A DNA stretch of 45,422 bases from Pelagibacteraceae bacterium AG-422-N09 (GCA_003213515.1 QCMV01000010.1:1-45422); one strand, 5' to 3'. Numbered from the stretch's first letter, positions 21,011 to 30,056 are shown. The notes: generated by a model from the sequence alone, not told the origin. Numbers and translations: made by a program.

Positions 21011-21445
21011 TTAGCTATCCTTTTTTTTTACAGTTTTCTTTTTAACTGTAGTTTTCTTTTTTGTAACTGTTTTCTTTTCAGTTTCTAACTTCGTATCACT
21101 TGCTTTCTTCACAGCTTTTTTTGAAGCGAATCCAGGTATATCAAGTGAATTAATTTTTAAAAAAGTTATATCCTGTCTGTGACCATTAAGCCTTCGATAG
21201 TTTTTTCTTCTTTTCTTCTTAAATACTAAAATTTTTCTATCTCTGTCTTGTTTAACAATTACAGCATTAACTTTCGCGCCACTGATTTGTGGAGATCCCA
21301 CAGAAAATTGTCCTTTATCACAAGCGAAAAGGACATCATCGATAGTGATCTTATCACCATCTTTGCCATCAATTTTACTCACACTCAACATAGTGTTTTC
21401 GCTAACTTTATACTGCTTTCCGCCAGTTGAAATAATCGCAAACAT
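21011..21445 (-). CDS. rplU: 50S ribosomal protein L21 (bL21) with Lys/Thr-rich tail
   Basis: The first ~103 residues are a normal L21 ([47 protein letters not shown]). A basic tail of about 40 residues follows, with short Lys-Lys-Thr-Val-type repeats. Such C-terminal extensions are frequent in alphaproteobacterial L21 and probably contact rRNA. This is the first gene of the leftward operon. It has a near-consensus sigma-70 promoter at 21481-21508 and a short leader without an obvious Shine-Dalgarno sequence. Confidence 0.97.
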   Translation of the reverse strand: MFAIISTGGKQYKVSENTMLSVSKIDGKDGDKITIDDVLFACDKGQFSVGSPQISGAKVNAVIVKQDRDRKILVFKKKRRKNYRRLNGHRQDITFLKINSLDIPGFASKKAVKKASDTKLETEKKTVTKKKTTVKKKTVKKKDS

Positions 21446-21610
21446 AATAGAAATTACTATTTGATATTAAAAGTGGCCTGAATATAAACGTCACTTTTCT
21501 TATGTCAATAGCCATAATTTCAGATAAAAAAACTTAAAATCTGCGAGATTTATGCATAAAATATACATATAAATACCCTACTTAATCAGCGTTTTATCAA
21601 ATAAATAAAT
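21446..21610. other. Divergent intergenic region rplU / DUF1015 gene
   Basis: The 165 bp hold the rplU promoter near the left side. The right part (about 21540-21610) is very AT-rich, with TATA-like stretches that could serve the rightward serine operon, but no confident -35/-10 pair stands out there. No small ORF or structured RNA was recognised. Confidence 0.5.
21481..21508 (-). promoter_or_regulatory. Sigma-70 promoter of the rplU operon
   Basis: Read leftward, a perfect TTGACA (21508-21503) is followed by a 16-bp spacer and TATATT (21486-21481), five of six matches to the -10 consensus. The start of transcription would fall near 21474, about 29 bp upstream of the rplU ATG. A 7-bp inverted repeat (AAAAGTG at 21469-21475, CACTTTT at 21492-21498) brackets the -10 box. 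Confidence 0.75.
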
Positions 21611-22825
21611 ATGACCTTATCAATAAAACCATTCAAAGCCTTTAGGCCTTTACAGAAAAGAGTAGAGGAAGTGGTATTGCCAACTTTTGACAATTTAACG
21701 AACAAACAGTTAAATAAAATTTTAAAAGAGTCAGAATATAATTTCCTAAACGTAGTAAGCCCAAAAGCATTTTACCCTAACATTACCAAAAAAAATTCAA
21801 AAAAGCACGCATACGAGCACTTAGAATCTATGATTAAGAATAATATTATTTTTCAGGAGAAGGAAGAATGTTTTTATATATATTGTTTAGATAAATATAA
21901 TAAGAAGCAGTTTGGTATAGTTGCATCAATAGAGTTCGAGGAAGGTCATAATAAAATTCTGAAACATGAAGCAATATTTAAAGCACGATCGAATTCTATC
22001 ATGGAAACAATTGAACATACAAAAATGCAAATAGGTCCAGTTTATTTATCCTATAAAAATCAAAATAGCAGACCCATTGATTTTAAAAAATACGAAATAA
22101 AAAAACCTCTTTATAAATTTAAGTCGCCAGGCGGTACAACCAGATCTCTTTGGAAAGTAAGTGAAAAAAATGAAATCCAATCTTTGAGAAAGAAATTATC
22201 AAAAATTCGAAAATTTTATATTGCTGATGGGCATCACAGGTACTCCGCTATTGAAAATTTAAATAAAAAGAAAAATTTTAATAAAATTAAAAAAGAAAAA
22301 ATAAACCTTCTTGCGGCAATATTTGATGAGCATTCTGTTAATATATTGAGCTTTCATCGACTAGCTAAATTTAAAAATTTTAATCAACAAAAAATAATTC
22401 AGGCCTTAAAGAAAAAATTTAAGCTAGAAAAAAAATTAAAATTTAAAAATCCGTGTGACCCAGGCAGTGTGATGATATATTTAAATAAAACTTGGTACAA
22501 TGTTTCACTCACATCAAATAAAAAACTCTATACTAAATATGAAACTGACACTGACATAGTTGAGAAAATAATGATAAATAGTATCATTAAAAAACAATGT
22601 AATTGTTCTTTAGTAAATTTGTCGAATATTCCTGGTAAATTTGATCATAAAAAGTTAGCAAATGAAGTGGATAAAGGTGTGGCAGATATAGGATTTTTTA
22701 TTTGCCCTTTACCGATGAAAAAGATAATGTCCATCGCAGACAAAGGTAAGATTGTCCCTAAAAAGTCAACTTACTTTGATCCGAAGCCTGCTGATGGCTT
22801 GGTTAATTTGCTTATGGATATTTAA
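21611..22825 (+). CDS. DUF1015 family protein
   Basis: A 404-residue member of the DUF1015 family. Hallmarks are the N-terminal FKAFRPL, a central SPGGTTRSLWKV, and the FYIADGHHRYSAIENL motif, followed by the C-terminal MPKKSTYFDPKP-like segment (here IVPKKSTYFDPKPADGL). The family has no agreed biochemical function. In many bacteria the gene sits next to serA/serC, and it does here (4 bp before serC), so a link to serine or phosphoserine metabolism is a reasonable inference. The protein is Lys- and Asn-rich, like others in this AT-rich window. Confidence 0.85.
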   Translation: MTLSIKPFKAFRPLQKRVEEVVLPTFDNLTNKQLNKILKESEYNFLNVVSPKAFYPNITKKNSKKHAYEHLESMIKNNIIFQEKEECFYIYCLDKYNKKQFGIVASIEFEEGHNKILKHEAIFKARSNSIMETIEHTKMQIGPVYLSYKNQNSRPIDFKKYEIKKPLYKFKSPGGTTRSLWKVSEKNEIQSLRKKLSKIRKFYIADGHHRYSAIENLNKKKNFNKIKKEKINLLAAIFDEHSVNILSFHRLAKFKNFNQQKIIQALKKKFKLEKKLKFKNPCDPGSVMIYLNKTWYNVSLTSNKKLYTKYETDTDIVEKIMINSIIKKQCNCSLVNLSNIPGKFDHKKLANEVDKGVADIGFFICPLPMKKIMSIADKGKIVPKKSTYFDPKPADGLVNLLMDI

Positions 22826-22829
22826 TTTA

Positions 22830-23990
22830 ATGGAAAAGCCCGCTCAGAAGCCTCATTATCCTTATTTTTCATCCGGTCCCTGCGCCAAACCTCCTGGATG
22901 GTCGTTTGATAATTTAAAAAATGCAGCTCTTTCAAGGTCTCACAGATCTGGTGCAGCTGTTAAAAAACTTCAAGAGGTAATTGATAAGTCAAGACAACTG
23001 TTGGAAATTCCTGATGACTACTTAATTGGCATTGTTCCAGCTTCTGACACTGGCGCTGTTGAAATGGCTATGTGGTGTATGCTTGGTCAAAGAGGAGTTG
23101 AAGTTTATTCATGGGAAAATTTTGGTCATGACTGGAATATAGACGCAGGAGAACAACTGCCTCTAAAAGATAAAAAGTTAATTAAAGCAGAATATGGCGA
23201 ACTTCCTGATTTTTCTGATAGCAATCCTGACAACGATATCGTTTTTACATGGAATGGTACTACCGCAGGTGTAAGAATAAAAAATACTGATTGGATAAGT
23301 GATCAAAGAAAAGGATTAACAATATGTGATGCCACATCAGCAGTTTTTTCAATGCACATGGATTGGCATAAATTAGATGTTATTACTTACTCATGGCAAA
23401 AAGTTTTAGGAAGTGAAGCTGCTCATGGTATGTTGATTTTATCCCCTCGTGCAGTTGAACGACTTGAAACTTTCACTCCACCATGGCCCATCCCAAAAAT
23501 ATTTCGTCTAGCAAATAATCAAACATTAATTTCAGGAATATTTTCTGGAGCAACAATAAACACTCCATCCATGATCAGTGTTGAAGATGTATTAAATTCC
23601 CTTAACTGGGGATTAGAGTTAGGCGGTTTAAATAAATTAATTGATATATCAGAAACAAATTTAAAATTAGTTAATAATTGGATTGATAAGCATGATAATT
23701 TTGAATTTCTAGCTAAAGATCCAGAGACCAGATCTTGTACTTCAATTTGTATACTTCCAAAGGATGAGTGGTTTAAAACTCTTAATGACGAAGACAAAGT
23801 AAATTTTATGAAGGAAGTTTGTTCATTGCTTGAAAGCAATGAAGCAGGATATGATCTAAACTCCTATAAAACGGCGCCACCGGGAATTAGAATATGGGGC
23901 GGTTCAACAGTTGAAAATAAAAATGTTGAACTTGTTCTACCTTGGATTGACTGGGCTTATTTAACAACTAAAGAAGCCTTTAAAAAGTGA
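22830..23990 (+). CDS. serC: Phosphoserine aminotransferase
   Basis: A 386-residue PLP enzyme that converts 3-phosphohydroxypyruvate to phosphoserine. The alphaproteobacterial form is recognisable from YFSSGPCAKPPGW, RSHRSGAAVKKL, and TYSWQKVLGSEAAHG with PLP-Lys191. C-terminal APPGIRIWGG completes the pattern. The frame is open back to 22752, but that start would overlap the DUF1015 gene by 74 bp; the ATG at 22830, 4 bp after it, encodes the conserved N-terminus. The stop overlaps the GTG of serA. Confidence 0.95.
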   Translation: MEKPAQKPHYPYFSSGPCAKPPGWSFDNLKNAALSRSHRSGAAVKKLQEVIDKSRQLLEIPDDYLIGIVPASDTGAVEMAMWCMLGQRGVEVYSWENFGHDWNIDAGEQLPLKDKKLIKAEYGELPDFSDSNPDNDIVFTWNGTTAGVRIKNTDWISDQRKGLTICDATSAVFSMHMDWHKLDVITYSWQKVLGSEAAHGMLILSPRAVERLETFTPPWPIPKIFRLANNQTLISGIFSGATINTPSMISVEDVLNSLNWGLELGGLNKLIDISETNLKLVNNWIDKHDNFEFLAKDPETRSCTSICILPKDEWFKTLNDEDKVNFMKEVCSLLESNEAGYDLNSYKTAPPGIRIWGGSTVENKNVELVLPWIDWAYLTTKEAFKK

Positions 23991-24928
23991 ATAAAGTACT
24001 TATTGCCGATAATGTTTCTGACGCTGTTTTTAAAGTATTTGATGAAAATAACATTGAATATGTTCAGAAAATAGGTCTTAGTGAAGACGAGCTTTCAAGA
24101 GAAATCATAGATTACGCCGGGTTAGTAATTAGATCAGCAGTCACTGTAACTGACAAAATAATAAGCAGCGCTAAAAATCTGAGAGTTATTGGTAGGCCAG
24201 GCGTAGGGGTTGACAATGTTGACCTTGACTCAGCTACCAAAAATAACATCGTAGTCATGAACACTCCTCTTGGAAATGTTCAAGCAACTGCCGAACTTAC
24301 ATTTTCTATTATACATGCATTAATGAGAAAAATTACAGAGGCAAATGAGTCAATGCACAGTAAAAAATGGGAGAAAAAGAATTTCATTGGATCTGAGATG
24401 TTGGACAAAACTATTGGCATCGTAGGATTTGGGAATATAGGAAAAAAAATTTCTGAAATATCACACGCATATGGAATGAATGTTCTTGTTCATAGTGCTT
24501 CATTAAGTGATACAGAACAAAAAAAATATAAAGTTGAAAAAGTATCTTTTGAAGAAATTTTGTTACACTCAGATATTATAACTTTTCATAATAAACTATC
24601 AGATAAATCAAAATATATGATTAATAAAGACACTCTTAAAACAATTAAAAAAACAGCAATTATTATTAATTGTGCGAGAGGTGGAATTGTAAATGAAAAT
24701 GATGTTAAGAATGCAATTGATAAAAATGGTTTAGGAGGATATGGCTGCGATGTTTACGAGAAAGAGCCACAAACTGATAGTATATTCTCAGGTATGAAAA
24801 AAGTTGTAATGACACCTCACATCGGCGCCAGTACTGCAGAGGCGCAAGAAAAAGTTGCTATACAAATTGCAGAGCAAATGGTCGATTATCTTTTAAATAA
24901 TAATGTAGTTAACCAAGTAAACAAATAA
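23987..24928 (+). CDS. serA: D-3-phosphoglycerate dehydrogenase, short form lacking regulatory domains
   Basis: A 313-residue D-2-hydroxyacid dehydrogenase. Substrate segment RSAVTVT, RPGVGVDNVDL and NTPLGN precede the NAD motif GIVGFGNIG. The catalytic Arg (NCARGGIVNE), Glu (VYEKEP) and His (TPHIGAST) are all present. Most alphaproteobacterial SerA proteins have more than 500 residues with C-terminal allosteric and ACT domains; these are missing here, so serine feedback through ACT is not expected. The start is GTG at 23987 overlapping the serC stop (GTGA). Another hydroxyacid substrate cannot be excluded, but the serC linkage supports SerA. Confidence 0.88.
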   Translation: MNKVLIADNVSDAVFKVFDENNIEYVQKIGLSEDELSREIIDYAGLVIRSAVTVTDKIISSAKNLRVIGRPGVGVDNVDLDSATKNNIVVMNTPLGNVQATAELTFSIIHALMRKITEANESMHSKKWEKKNFIGSEMLDKTIGIVGFGNIGKKISEISHAYGMNVLVHSASLSDTEQKKYKVEKVSFEEILLHSDIITFHNKLSDKSKYMINKDTLKTIKKTAIIINCARGGIVNENDVKNAIDKNGLGGYGCDVYEKEPQTDSIFSGMKKVVMTPHIGASTAEAQEKVAIQIAEQMVDYLLNNNVVNQVNK

Positions 24929-25648
24929 ATGTCTAATACTCTGATATTAATCAGACACGGTAAAAGTGTTTGGAACGTAAAAAATATTTTTACCGGATGG
25001 GTTGATGTAGAATTAGACGATTTAGGAAAAAAAGAGGCATTAAAGTCAGCATTGTTACTCAAAGAAGCTGAAATAGTTCCTTCATTCGCATTTACATCAT
25101 TTTTAAAAAGGGCACAAAATACGCTTCAAATAATTCTTGAGGAATTAAATATATATAATCTTCACACAGAAACTGCCTGGGAATTAAATGAAAGACACTA
25201 TGGAGCACTGCAAGGATTAAACAAAGATGAAGTTAAAAAAAAATATGGTGAAGATCAGTTTTTAAAATGGAGGAGAGGTTACAGCACACCACCACCTGCA
25301 CTACCAATTGATAGTGAAATGAATCCTAATAAAGACGATTTATATAAAGGAATAAATAATTTACCCCTAACGGAATGTTTAGAAGATACGTATGCGAGAG
25401 TAATTCCTTACTGGGAAAATTCTATAAAACCTTTAGTACTAAAAAATACCACTATTATTTCAGCACATGGAAACAGCTTAAGAGCTCTATGTAAGTACTT
25501 GTTTGACGTATCTGATGAAGACATAACAAGCTTAGAAATACCAACTGCAAATCCACTAGTTATCAGCCTAAATAATAGTTGCAAAATTCACTCCGCAAGT
25601 TATCTTGATGCCTCCAGAGCACAAAAATTGCCAATAATTGGCGAATAA
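24929..25648 (+). CDS. gpmA: 2,3-bisphosphoglycerate-dependent phosphoglycerate mutase
   Basis: A 239-residue histidine phosphatase-fold mutase of lower glycolysis. The phosphohistidine is His10 in LIRHGKS; the family usually has Glu or Gln where Lys12 stands. NIFTGWVDVELDDLGKKEA, ELNERHYGALQGLNKDE, RRGYSTPPPAL and SAHGNSLRAL are diagnostic for the cofactor-dependent enzyme. It starts immediately after the serA stop, so 3-phosphoglycerate interconversion is co-expressed with the enzymes that drain 3-phosphoglycerate to serine. A gpmI gene that often lies near rlmH in relatives is not found there. Confidence 0.93.
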   Translation: MSNTLILIRHGKSVWNVKNIFTGWVDVELDDLGKKEALKSALLLKEAEIVPSFAFTSFLKRAQNTLQIILEELNIYNLHTETAWELNERHYGALQGLNKDEVKKKYGEDQFLKWRRGYSTPPPALPIDSEMNPNKDDLYKGINNLPLTECLEDTYARVIPYWENSIKPLVLKNTTIISAHGNSLRALCKYLFDVSDEDITSLEIPTANPLVISLNNSCKIHSASYLDASRAQKLPIIGE

Positions 25649-25660
25649 AAAGGGAAAGTT

Positions 25661-26833
25661 ATGAGTGAAGTATTTATTACATCTGCCGTTAGAACAGCCG
25701 TTGGTTCTTTTAATGGATCTTTATCGGGCATGCCAGCACACGATTTAGGCACAATAGTTATAAAAGAAACGCTTAATAGATCAGGCATTGAAGGTGGTGA
25801 TGTAGATGAGGTGATACTTGGACAAGTACTAACTGCAGCAACCGGTCAAAACCCTGCTAGACAAGCATCAATAAATGCTGGTTTAAATAAAGAAACCCCA
25901 GCATGGCTAGTTAATCAAGTTTGTGGATCTGGCTTACGAAGTGTTGCTTTGGCCTACCAATCTATAATGAATGGCGATGCAAATATTATTATTGCTGGTG
26001 GACAAGAAAGTATGAGTCAATCCCCGCACTGTATGCACCTAAGAAATGGTACCAAAATGGGCGATGATAAGATGATCGACTCAATGATCAAAGATGGTTT
26101 GTGGGATGCTTTTAATGGATATCACATGGGAACAACTGCTGAAAATGTTGCACAACAATGGCAAATTACTAGAGATCAACAAGATGAATTTGCTTTTAAC
26201 TCACAACAGAAAGCAAGTAAAGCTAAAGCAGATGGAGTATTTAAGGATGAAATTGTTCCAGTTGAAGTCCCATCAAGAAAAGAAACAGTAGTTTTTGATA
26301 GTGATGAATATATTAAAGACAATGTTCAATTAGAAAAAATTTCATCTTTAAGACCTGCATTTGCAAAAGAGGGAACAGTTACAGCGGCAAATGCAAGTGG
26401 TATAAACGATGGCGCAGCTGCTTTTGCAGTAATGTCCTCAGATGAAATGAAAAAAAGAAACCTTGAGCCTATGGCAAGAATTGTATCGTGGTCAAGTGCT
26501 GGGGTTGATCCATCTGTGATGGGTACAGGACCTATACCTGCAAGCAGAAAAGCTCTTGATAAAGCAGGGTGGGATGTTTCTGATTTAGATTTAATTGAGT
26601 CAAATGAAGCATTTGCCGCTCAATCTTGTGCAGTAAATAAAGAAATGGGATGGGATGTTTCAAAAGTTAATGTTAACGGGGGAGCGATTGCCATAGGACA
26701 TCCAATTGGTGCGTCAGGAGCTAGAATTCTTGTAACATTATTAAATCAAATGAAAAGACAGGACGCTAAAAAAGGACTTGCCACATTATGCATTGGTGGC
26801 GGCATGGGTGTCGCTTTGTGCGTCGAACGATAG
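25661..26833 (+). CDS. phaA: Acetyl-CoA acetyltransferase (beta-ketothiolase)
   Basis: A 390-residue thiolase II that condenses two acetyl-CoA to acetoacetyl-CoA. The catalytic triad is visible: Cys88 (NQVCGSGLRS), His347 (AIGHPIGASG) and Cys377 (TLCIGGGMG). The biosynthetic type is supported by length, the phaB neighbour 9 bp downstream, and closeness to PhaA/AtoB sequences. It supplies the C4 backbone for polyhydroxybutyrate or for the ethylmalonyl-CoA pathway, whose ccr and ecm genes are in this window. A GGGAAAG ribosome binding site precedes the ATG. Confidence 0.94.
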   Translation: MSEVFITSAVRTAVGSFNGSLSGMPAHDLGTIVIKETLNRSGIEGGDVDEVILGQVLTAATGQNPARQASINAGLNKETPAWLVNQVCGSGLRSVALAYQSIMNGDANIIIAGGQESMSQSPHCMHLRNGTKMGDDKMIDSMIKDGLWDAFNGYHMGTTAENVAQQWQITRDQQDEFAFNSQQKASKAKADGVFKDEIVPVEVPSRKETVVFDSDEYIKDNVQLEKISSLRPAFAKEGTVTAANASGINDGAAAFAVMSSDEMKKRNLEPMARIVSWSSAGVDPSVMGTGPIPASRKALDKAGWDVSDLDLIESNEAFAAQSCAVNKEMGWDVSKVNVNGGAIAIGHPIGASGARILVTLLNQMKRQDAKKGLATLCIGGGMGVALCVER

Positions 26834-26842
26834 GAGAAAATT

Positions 26843-27565
26843 ATGTCTAAAGTAGCATTAGTAACTGGAGGAACAAGAGGAATAGGTGCTGCAATATCTC
26901 TTGCTTTAAAAAAGGAGGGGTGCAATGTTGCTGCAACCTATAGTTCAAATTCAGATGCAGCAAATAAGTTTTCATCCGAAAACGGTATTGAGGTATTTCA
27001 ATGGAATGTTGCTGATGCAGCTGCATGTGAAGCGGGCGTAAAGCAAGTTGCTGATAAGCTGGGCACTGTTGACATTTTAGTGAATAACGCCGGCATTTCC
27101 AAAGCTTCAATGGCTCATAAAATGTCAGTTGAACAATGGGATGATGTAATAAGAACTGACTTAGATTCAGTTTTTTATATGACAAGATGTGTACTTGAAG
27201 GCATGAGAGAAAAATCTTTTGGAAGAATAATCAGCATTTCTTCTATTAACGGTCAAAAAGGTGAGATGGGTCTAATAAATTATAGTGCGGCAAAAGCTGG
27301 TTTATTAGGTTTTACCAAAGCATTAGCGCAAGAAACTGCTAGAAAGAATATTACAGTTAACGCTATTGCACCTGGCTATATCGATACTGAAATTCTAGCG
27401 GATGCCTCCGAGGATTTTATGAAAAGTTTAATTGGAAAAATTCCTGTAGGAAGACTTGGAACAGTTGATGAGGTTTCACGAATAGTTACATTCCTTGCTA
27501 GTGATGAAGCGGGCTTTATAACAGGTTCTACGATATCTGCAAACGGTGGACAATATTTTACTTAA
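26843..27565 (+). CDS. phaB: Acetoacetyl-CoA reductase (NADPH, SDR family)
   Basis: A 240-residue short-chain dehydrogenase that makes (R)-3-hydroxybutyryl-CoA. The cofactor motif VTGGTRGIG, NNAG (81-84), and the catalytic Ser134, Tyr147 and Lys151 (NYSAAKAG) are present. Placement directly behind phaA separates it from the similar FabG. A good AGGAG ribosome binding site precedes the ATG. phaC is not in the window, so the product may go to storage polymer elsewhere or, after dehydration, to crotonyl-CoA for Ccr. The stop shares TTAA with the convergent gloB. Confidence 0.92.
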   Translation: MSKVALVTGGTRGIGAAISLALKKEGCNVAATYSSNSDAANKFSSENGIEVFQWNVADAAACEAGVKQVADKLGTVDILVNNAGISKASMAHKMSVEQWDDVIRTDLDSVFYMTRCVLEGMREKSFGRIISISSINGQKGEMGLINYSAAKAGLLGFTKALAQETARKNITVNAIAPGYIDTEILADASEDFMKSLIGKIPVGRLGTVDEVSRIVTFLASDEAGFITGSTISANGGQYFT

Positions 27566-28320
27566 AAGGAATCTTTGAGATTTCTTATATGACCGAATAC
27601 TTCTTCTGGACTTTTACCCGTAAGCCCCAGAGAGTTGATCAAATCTTCATCATCTGCCTTTAAGAAAATATTTAATCTCTTTTCATCCCCAATTGTTGAT
27701 GGAATAGATGGTATGTTTTGTTTATCTAGGCTTTTCAGACGATCCATTTTTGATTCTATTTCATCCGACGGGTAAATAGAGCTTATAAAATTTCCATTAC
27801 TTAAAGTATATTCATGGCCACAGTAAATTTTTGTTTCATCAGGTAGACCCCTTAGTTTTGTAAGAGATTTCCACATCATTTCTGGTGAACCTTCAAAAAG
27901 TCTACCACATCCAAGTGAAAATAGCGTGTCACCAGTAAAAACAAGTTTTAGGGATTCAAAATAAAAAGCGATGTGGCCCGTAGTATGCCCAGGTATTTCA
28001 ATTATCTGAGCATTGTGTTCATCAAAATTCCAAATATCACCCTCTGAAACTTGTATATCAATTCCTGGTATTCTCTCAAAATCTTTTTTGCTGCCAACTA
28101 TTTTGCATCCATACTTTTCTTTGAGTTCAAAATTTCCTCCTACATGATCAAAATGATGATGAGTATTAAGTATGAATTTTAAATTAAGTTTGTGTTTATT
28201 TAGAACATCAATTACAGGACCTGCTTCAGAAGGATCAACAACAAATGCATCCCCGTTTTTATTTGAGTATACATAAGCATAATTATCGCTTAAGCATTTA
28301 ACAATAAGTATTTCATTCAT
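27562..28320 (-). CDS. gloB: Hydroxyacylglutathione hydrolase (glyoxalase II)
   Basis: A 252-residue metallo-beta-lactamase-fold hydrolase of the methylglyoxal detoxification pathway. The metal-binding THHHFDH motif is at residues 53-59, followed by PGHTTGHIAFY, FTGDTLFSLGCGRLFEG, and CGHEYT. The C-terminal HAGH domain is present (DEKRLNIFLKAD). It is the last gene of the metX-metW-gloB operon, 2 bp after metW, a common alphaproteobacterial arrangement. Confidence 0.94.
   Translation of the reverse strand: MNEILIVKCLSDNYAYVYSNKNGDAFVVDPSEAGPVIDVLNKHKLNLKFILNTHHHFDHVGGNFELKEKYGCKIVGSKKDFERIPGIDIQVSEGDIWNFDEHNAQIIEIPGHTTGHIAFYFESLKLVFTGDTLFSLGCGRLFEGSPEMMWKSLTKLRGLPDETKIYCGHEYTLSNGNFISSIYPSDEIESKMDRLKSLDKQNIPSIPSTIGDEKRLNIFLKADDEDLINSLGLTGKSPEEVFGHIRNLKDSF
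27566..27586. terminator. Weak hairpin at the phaB/gloB convergent junction
   Basis: An 8-bp stem with one G-U pair (27566-27573 with 27579-27586) and a 5-nt loop lies just after the phaB stop and inside the last gloB codons. No clean T tract follows on the plus strand; TTTT follows on the minus strand. It could be a weak bidirectional terminator. Confidence 0.35.
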
Positions 28321-28322
28321 AT

Positions 28323-28934
28323 TTAATCCTTTGAAACTAAAAAAAGACCGACTTCATTAAAGTAGCTATCAAGAAAATTTTTTCCACTAAAATTGGAAAG
28401 TTTTTTATTAGAAAGATCACCTTTCTTTTCAATTTTGATTTCTAACTCCTCACATAAATCAATAAAATCATTAATTGTACAAAAATGTAGATTTGGAGTT
28501 TCATGCCATGAATAACTTAGTTTCTTGCTTACTGGCATTTTTCTATTCAACAATAAACTAGTCCCAATCTTCCAGTGGCCAAAATTCGGAAAGGATATAA
28601 TTGCCTTTTTAGAAATTCTAACCAATTGCTGCATTACTGTTTTAGGACTTTTTGTAGCTTGTAAAGTGTAAGTAAGTATTGAATAATCAAATAACTTATC
28701 TGGATAATCATACAAATCAGTATCTGCATCTCCTTCAATTACTGAAATGCCTTTGGCTAAACAAAGCTGAACCTTTTTTTGATCAATTTCCATCCCGCGA
28801 CCATCAATATTTTTATACTCTCTCAAATACTCCAACAAAGACCCATCATTGCACCCAACATCAATAACAGAAGCATTATTAGGAATTAGCTCAGCAATTA
28901 CACCAAAATCTTTGTTCTCGTTTATTAAGCTCAT
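28323..28934 (-). CDS. metW: Methionine biosynthesis protein MetW
   Basis: A 203-residue MetW-family, class I methyltransferase-like protein. The SAM-binding motif SVIDVGCNDGSLLEYL and YDYPDKLFDYSILTYTLQ are typical, as is SWHETPNLHFCTINDF. It overlaps metX by 4 bp (ATGA). MetW is thought to support MetX homoserine acylation in many proteobacteria; its own catalytic activity is not settled. Confidence 0.94.
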   Translation of the reverse strand: MSLINENKDFGVIAELIPNNASVIDVGCNDGSLLEYLREYKNIDGRGMEIDQKKVQLCLAKGISVIEGDADTDLYDYPDKLFDYSILTYTLQATKSPKTVMQQLVRISKKAIISFPNFGHWKIGTSLLLNRKMPVSKKLSYSWHETPNLHFCTINDFIDLCEELEIKIEKKGDLSNKKLSNFSGKNFLDSYFNEVGLFLVSKD

Positions 28935-30046
28935 AAATTTTCAAATGTTGAATTAATGAATCCTTTTATCGCCTCAAAAAACTTTGGTTCATCCAATAGG
29001 AATGAGTCATGACCGTTTTCAGTTTCAATTTCAATAAAACTGACATTAAGCCCAAGAGAATTGAAAACTTTTACAATTTTTTTGTTTTCAGATGTTGGGT
29101 ATAGCCAATCACTGGTAAATGACACACAAAGAATTTTAGATTGCGTATTTTTAAAGGCCTCTATTAAGGAGCCATTATTTGCTGAGGAAACATCAAAATA
29201 ATCCATTGCTCGAGTGATATACAGATAGCTGTTTGCATCAAAGCGATCAACAAAAGTAAATCCTTGATGTCTTAAGTAACTTTCAATTTGAAAATCGGCA
29301 TCAAAAGAATAATCCAAGCTATTTTTATCTTGGAGATTTCTTCCAAACTTACTTTGTAGAGCTTCTTTAGATAGATATGAAATATGTGCTGCCATTCTAG
29401 CTACTGAAAGCCCTTTCATGGGTTTTTTATCAGAATGATAGTAATTTCCTGATTGCCAGTTTGGATCAGCCATTATGGACTGCCTTGCAAGCTCATTTAA
29501 TGCAATGTTTTGAGCCGAATGGTTTGTTGCAGTTGCAATAGGAACTGCTGAATGTACCATTTCAGGAAACTTTGAAAGCCATTCGAGTACCAACATGCCC
29601 CCCATCGATCCGCCAGTAACACAGAATATTTTCTCAATTCCCAAATAATCAATTAATAATTTTTGAGCTCTGACCATATCTGCAATTGTAATTACAGGAA
29701 AATCAGTCGCGAATTCTTTACCTTTTTCAGGATTTATTTCTTTTGGACCCGTTGATCCCATGCACCCACCAATAACATTAGGGCAAATGACGAAGAACTT
29801 GTTCGTATCAATTGGTTTATCGGGCCCTACAACCATCGACCACCAGCCATTTTTTTTTGTAATGGGATGATCACTTGCCACATATTGATCGCCAGTCAAG
29901 GCATGACAAACCAAGATTGAATTATTTTTTTTATCGTTAAGTTTGCCATATGTTGTATATGCAGTTTTAAATTTAGATAAACTTCCACCTCCATCCAAAT
30001 TTAATGGTTCATCTTCTGCTAAAGTAACAATTTTATTTTCACTCAT
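28931..30046 (-). CDS. metX: Homoserine O-acyltransferase MetX
   Basis: A 371-residue alpha/beta-hydrolase-fold acyltransferase that activates homoserine for methionine synthesis. The nucleophile is Ser147 (TGGSMGG), and the His lies in ENGHDSF near the end. NVIGGCMGSTGP and the AY-TYG start region are typical. Whether acetyl- or succinyl-CoA is used cannot be read safely. The frame extends 10 codons to a TTG at 30076, but that region is the terminator stem and T tract of the leader, so the ATG at 30046 is chosen. Expression is controlled by the SAM-II riboswitch upstream. Confidence 0.95.
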   Translation of the reverse strand: MSENKIVTLAEDEPLNLDGGGSLSKFKTAYTTYGKLNDKKNNSILVCHALTGDQYVASDHPITKKNGWWSMVVGPDKPIDTNKFFVICPNVIGGCMGSTGPKEINPEKGKEFATDFPVITIADMVRAQKLLIDYLGIEKIFCVTGGSMGGMLVLEWLSKFPEMVHSAVPIATATNHSAQNIALNELARQSIMADPNWQSGNYYHSDKKPMKGLSVARMAAHISYLSKEALQSKFGRNLQDKNSLDYSFDADFQIESYLRHQGFTFVDRFDANSYLYITRAMDYFDVSSANNGSLIEAFKNTQSKILCVSFTSDWLYPTSENKKIVKVFNSLGLNVSFIEIETENGHDSFLLDEPKFFEAIKGFINSTFENL

Positions 30047-30056
30047 AATTTTTTCC

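Noticed and set aside
22752..22829. Longer start of serC at 22752.
   Set aside because: It would overlap the DUF1015 gene by 74 bp and adds a non-conserved hydrophobic stretch; the ATG at 22830 lies 4 bp after that gene and begins the family sequence.
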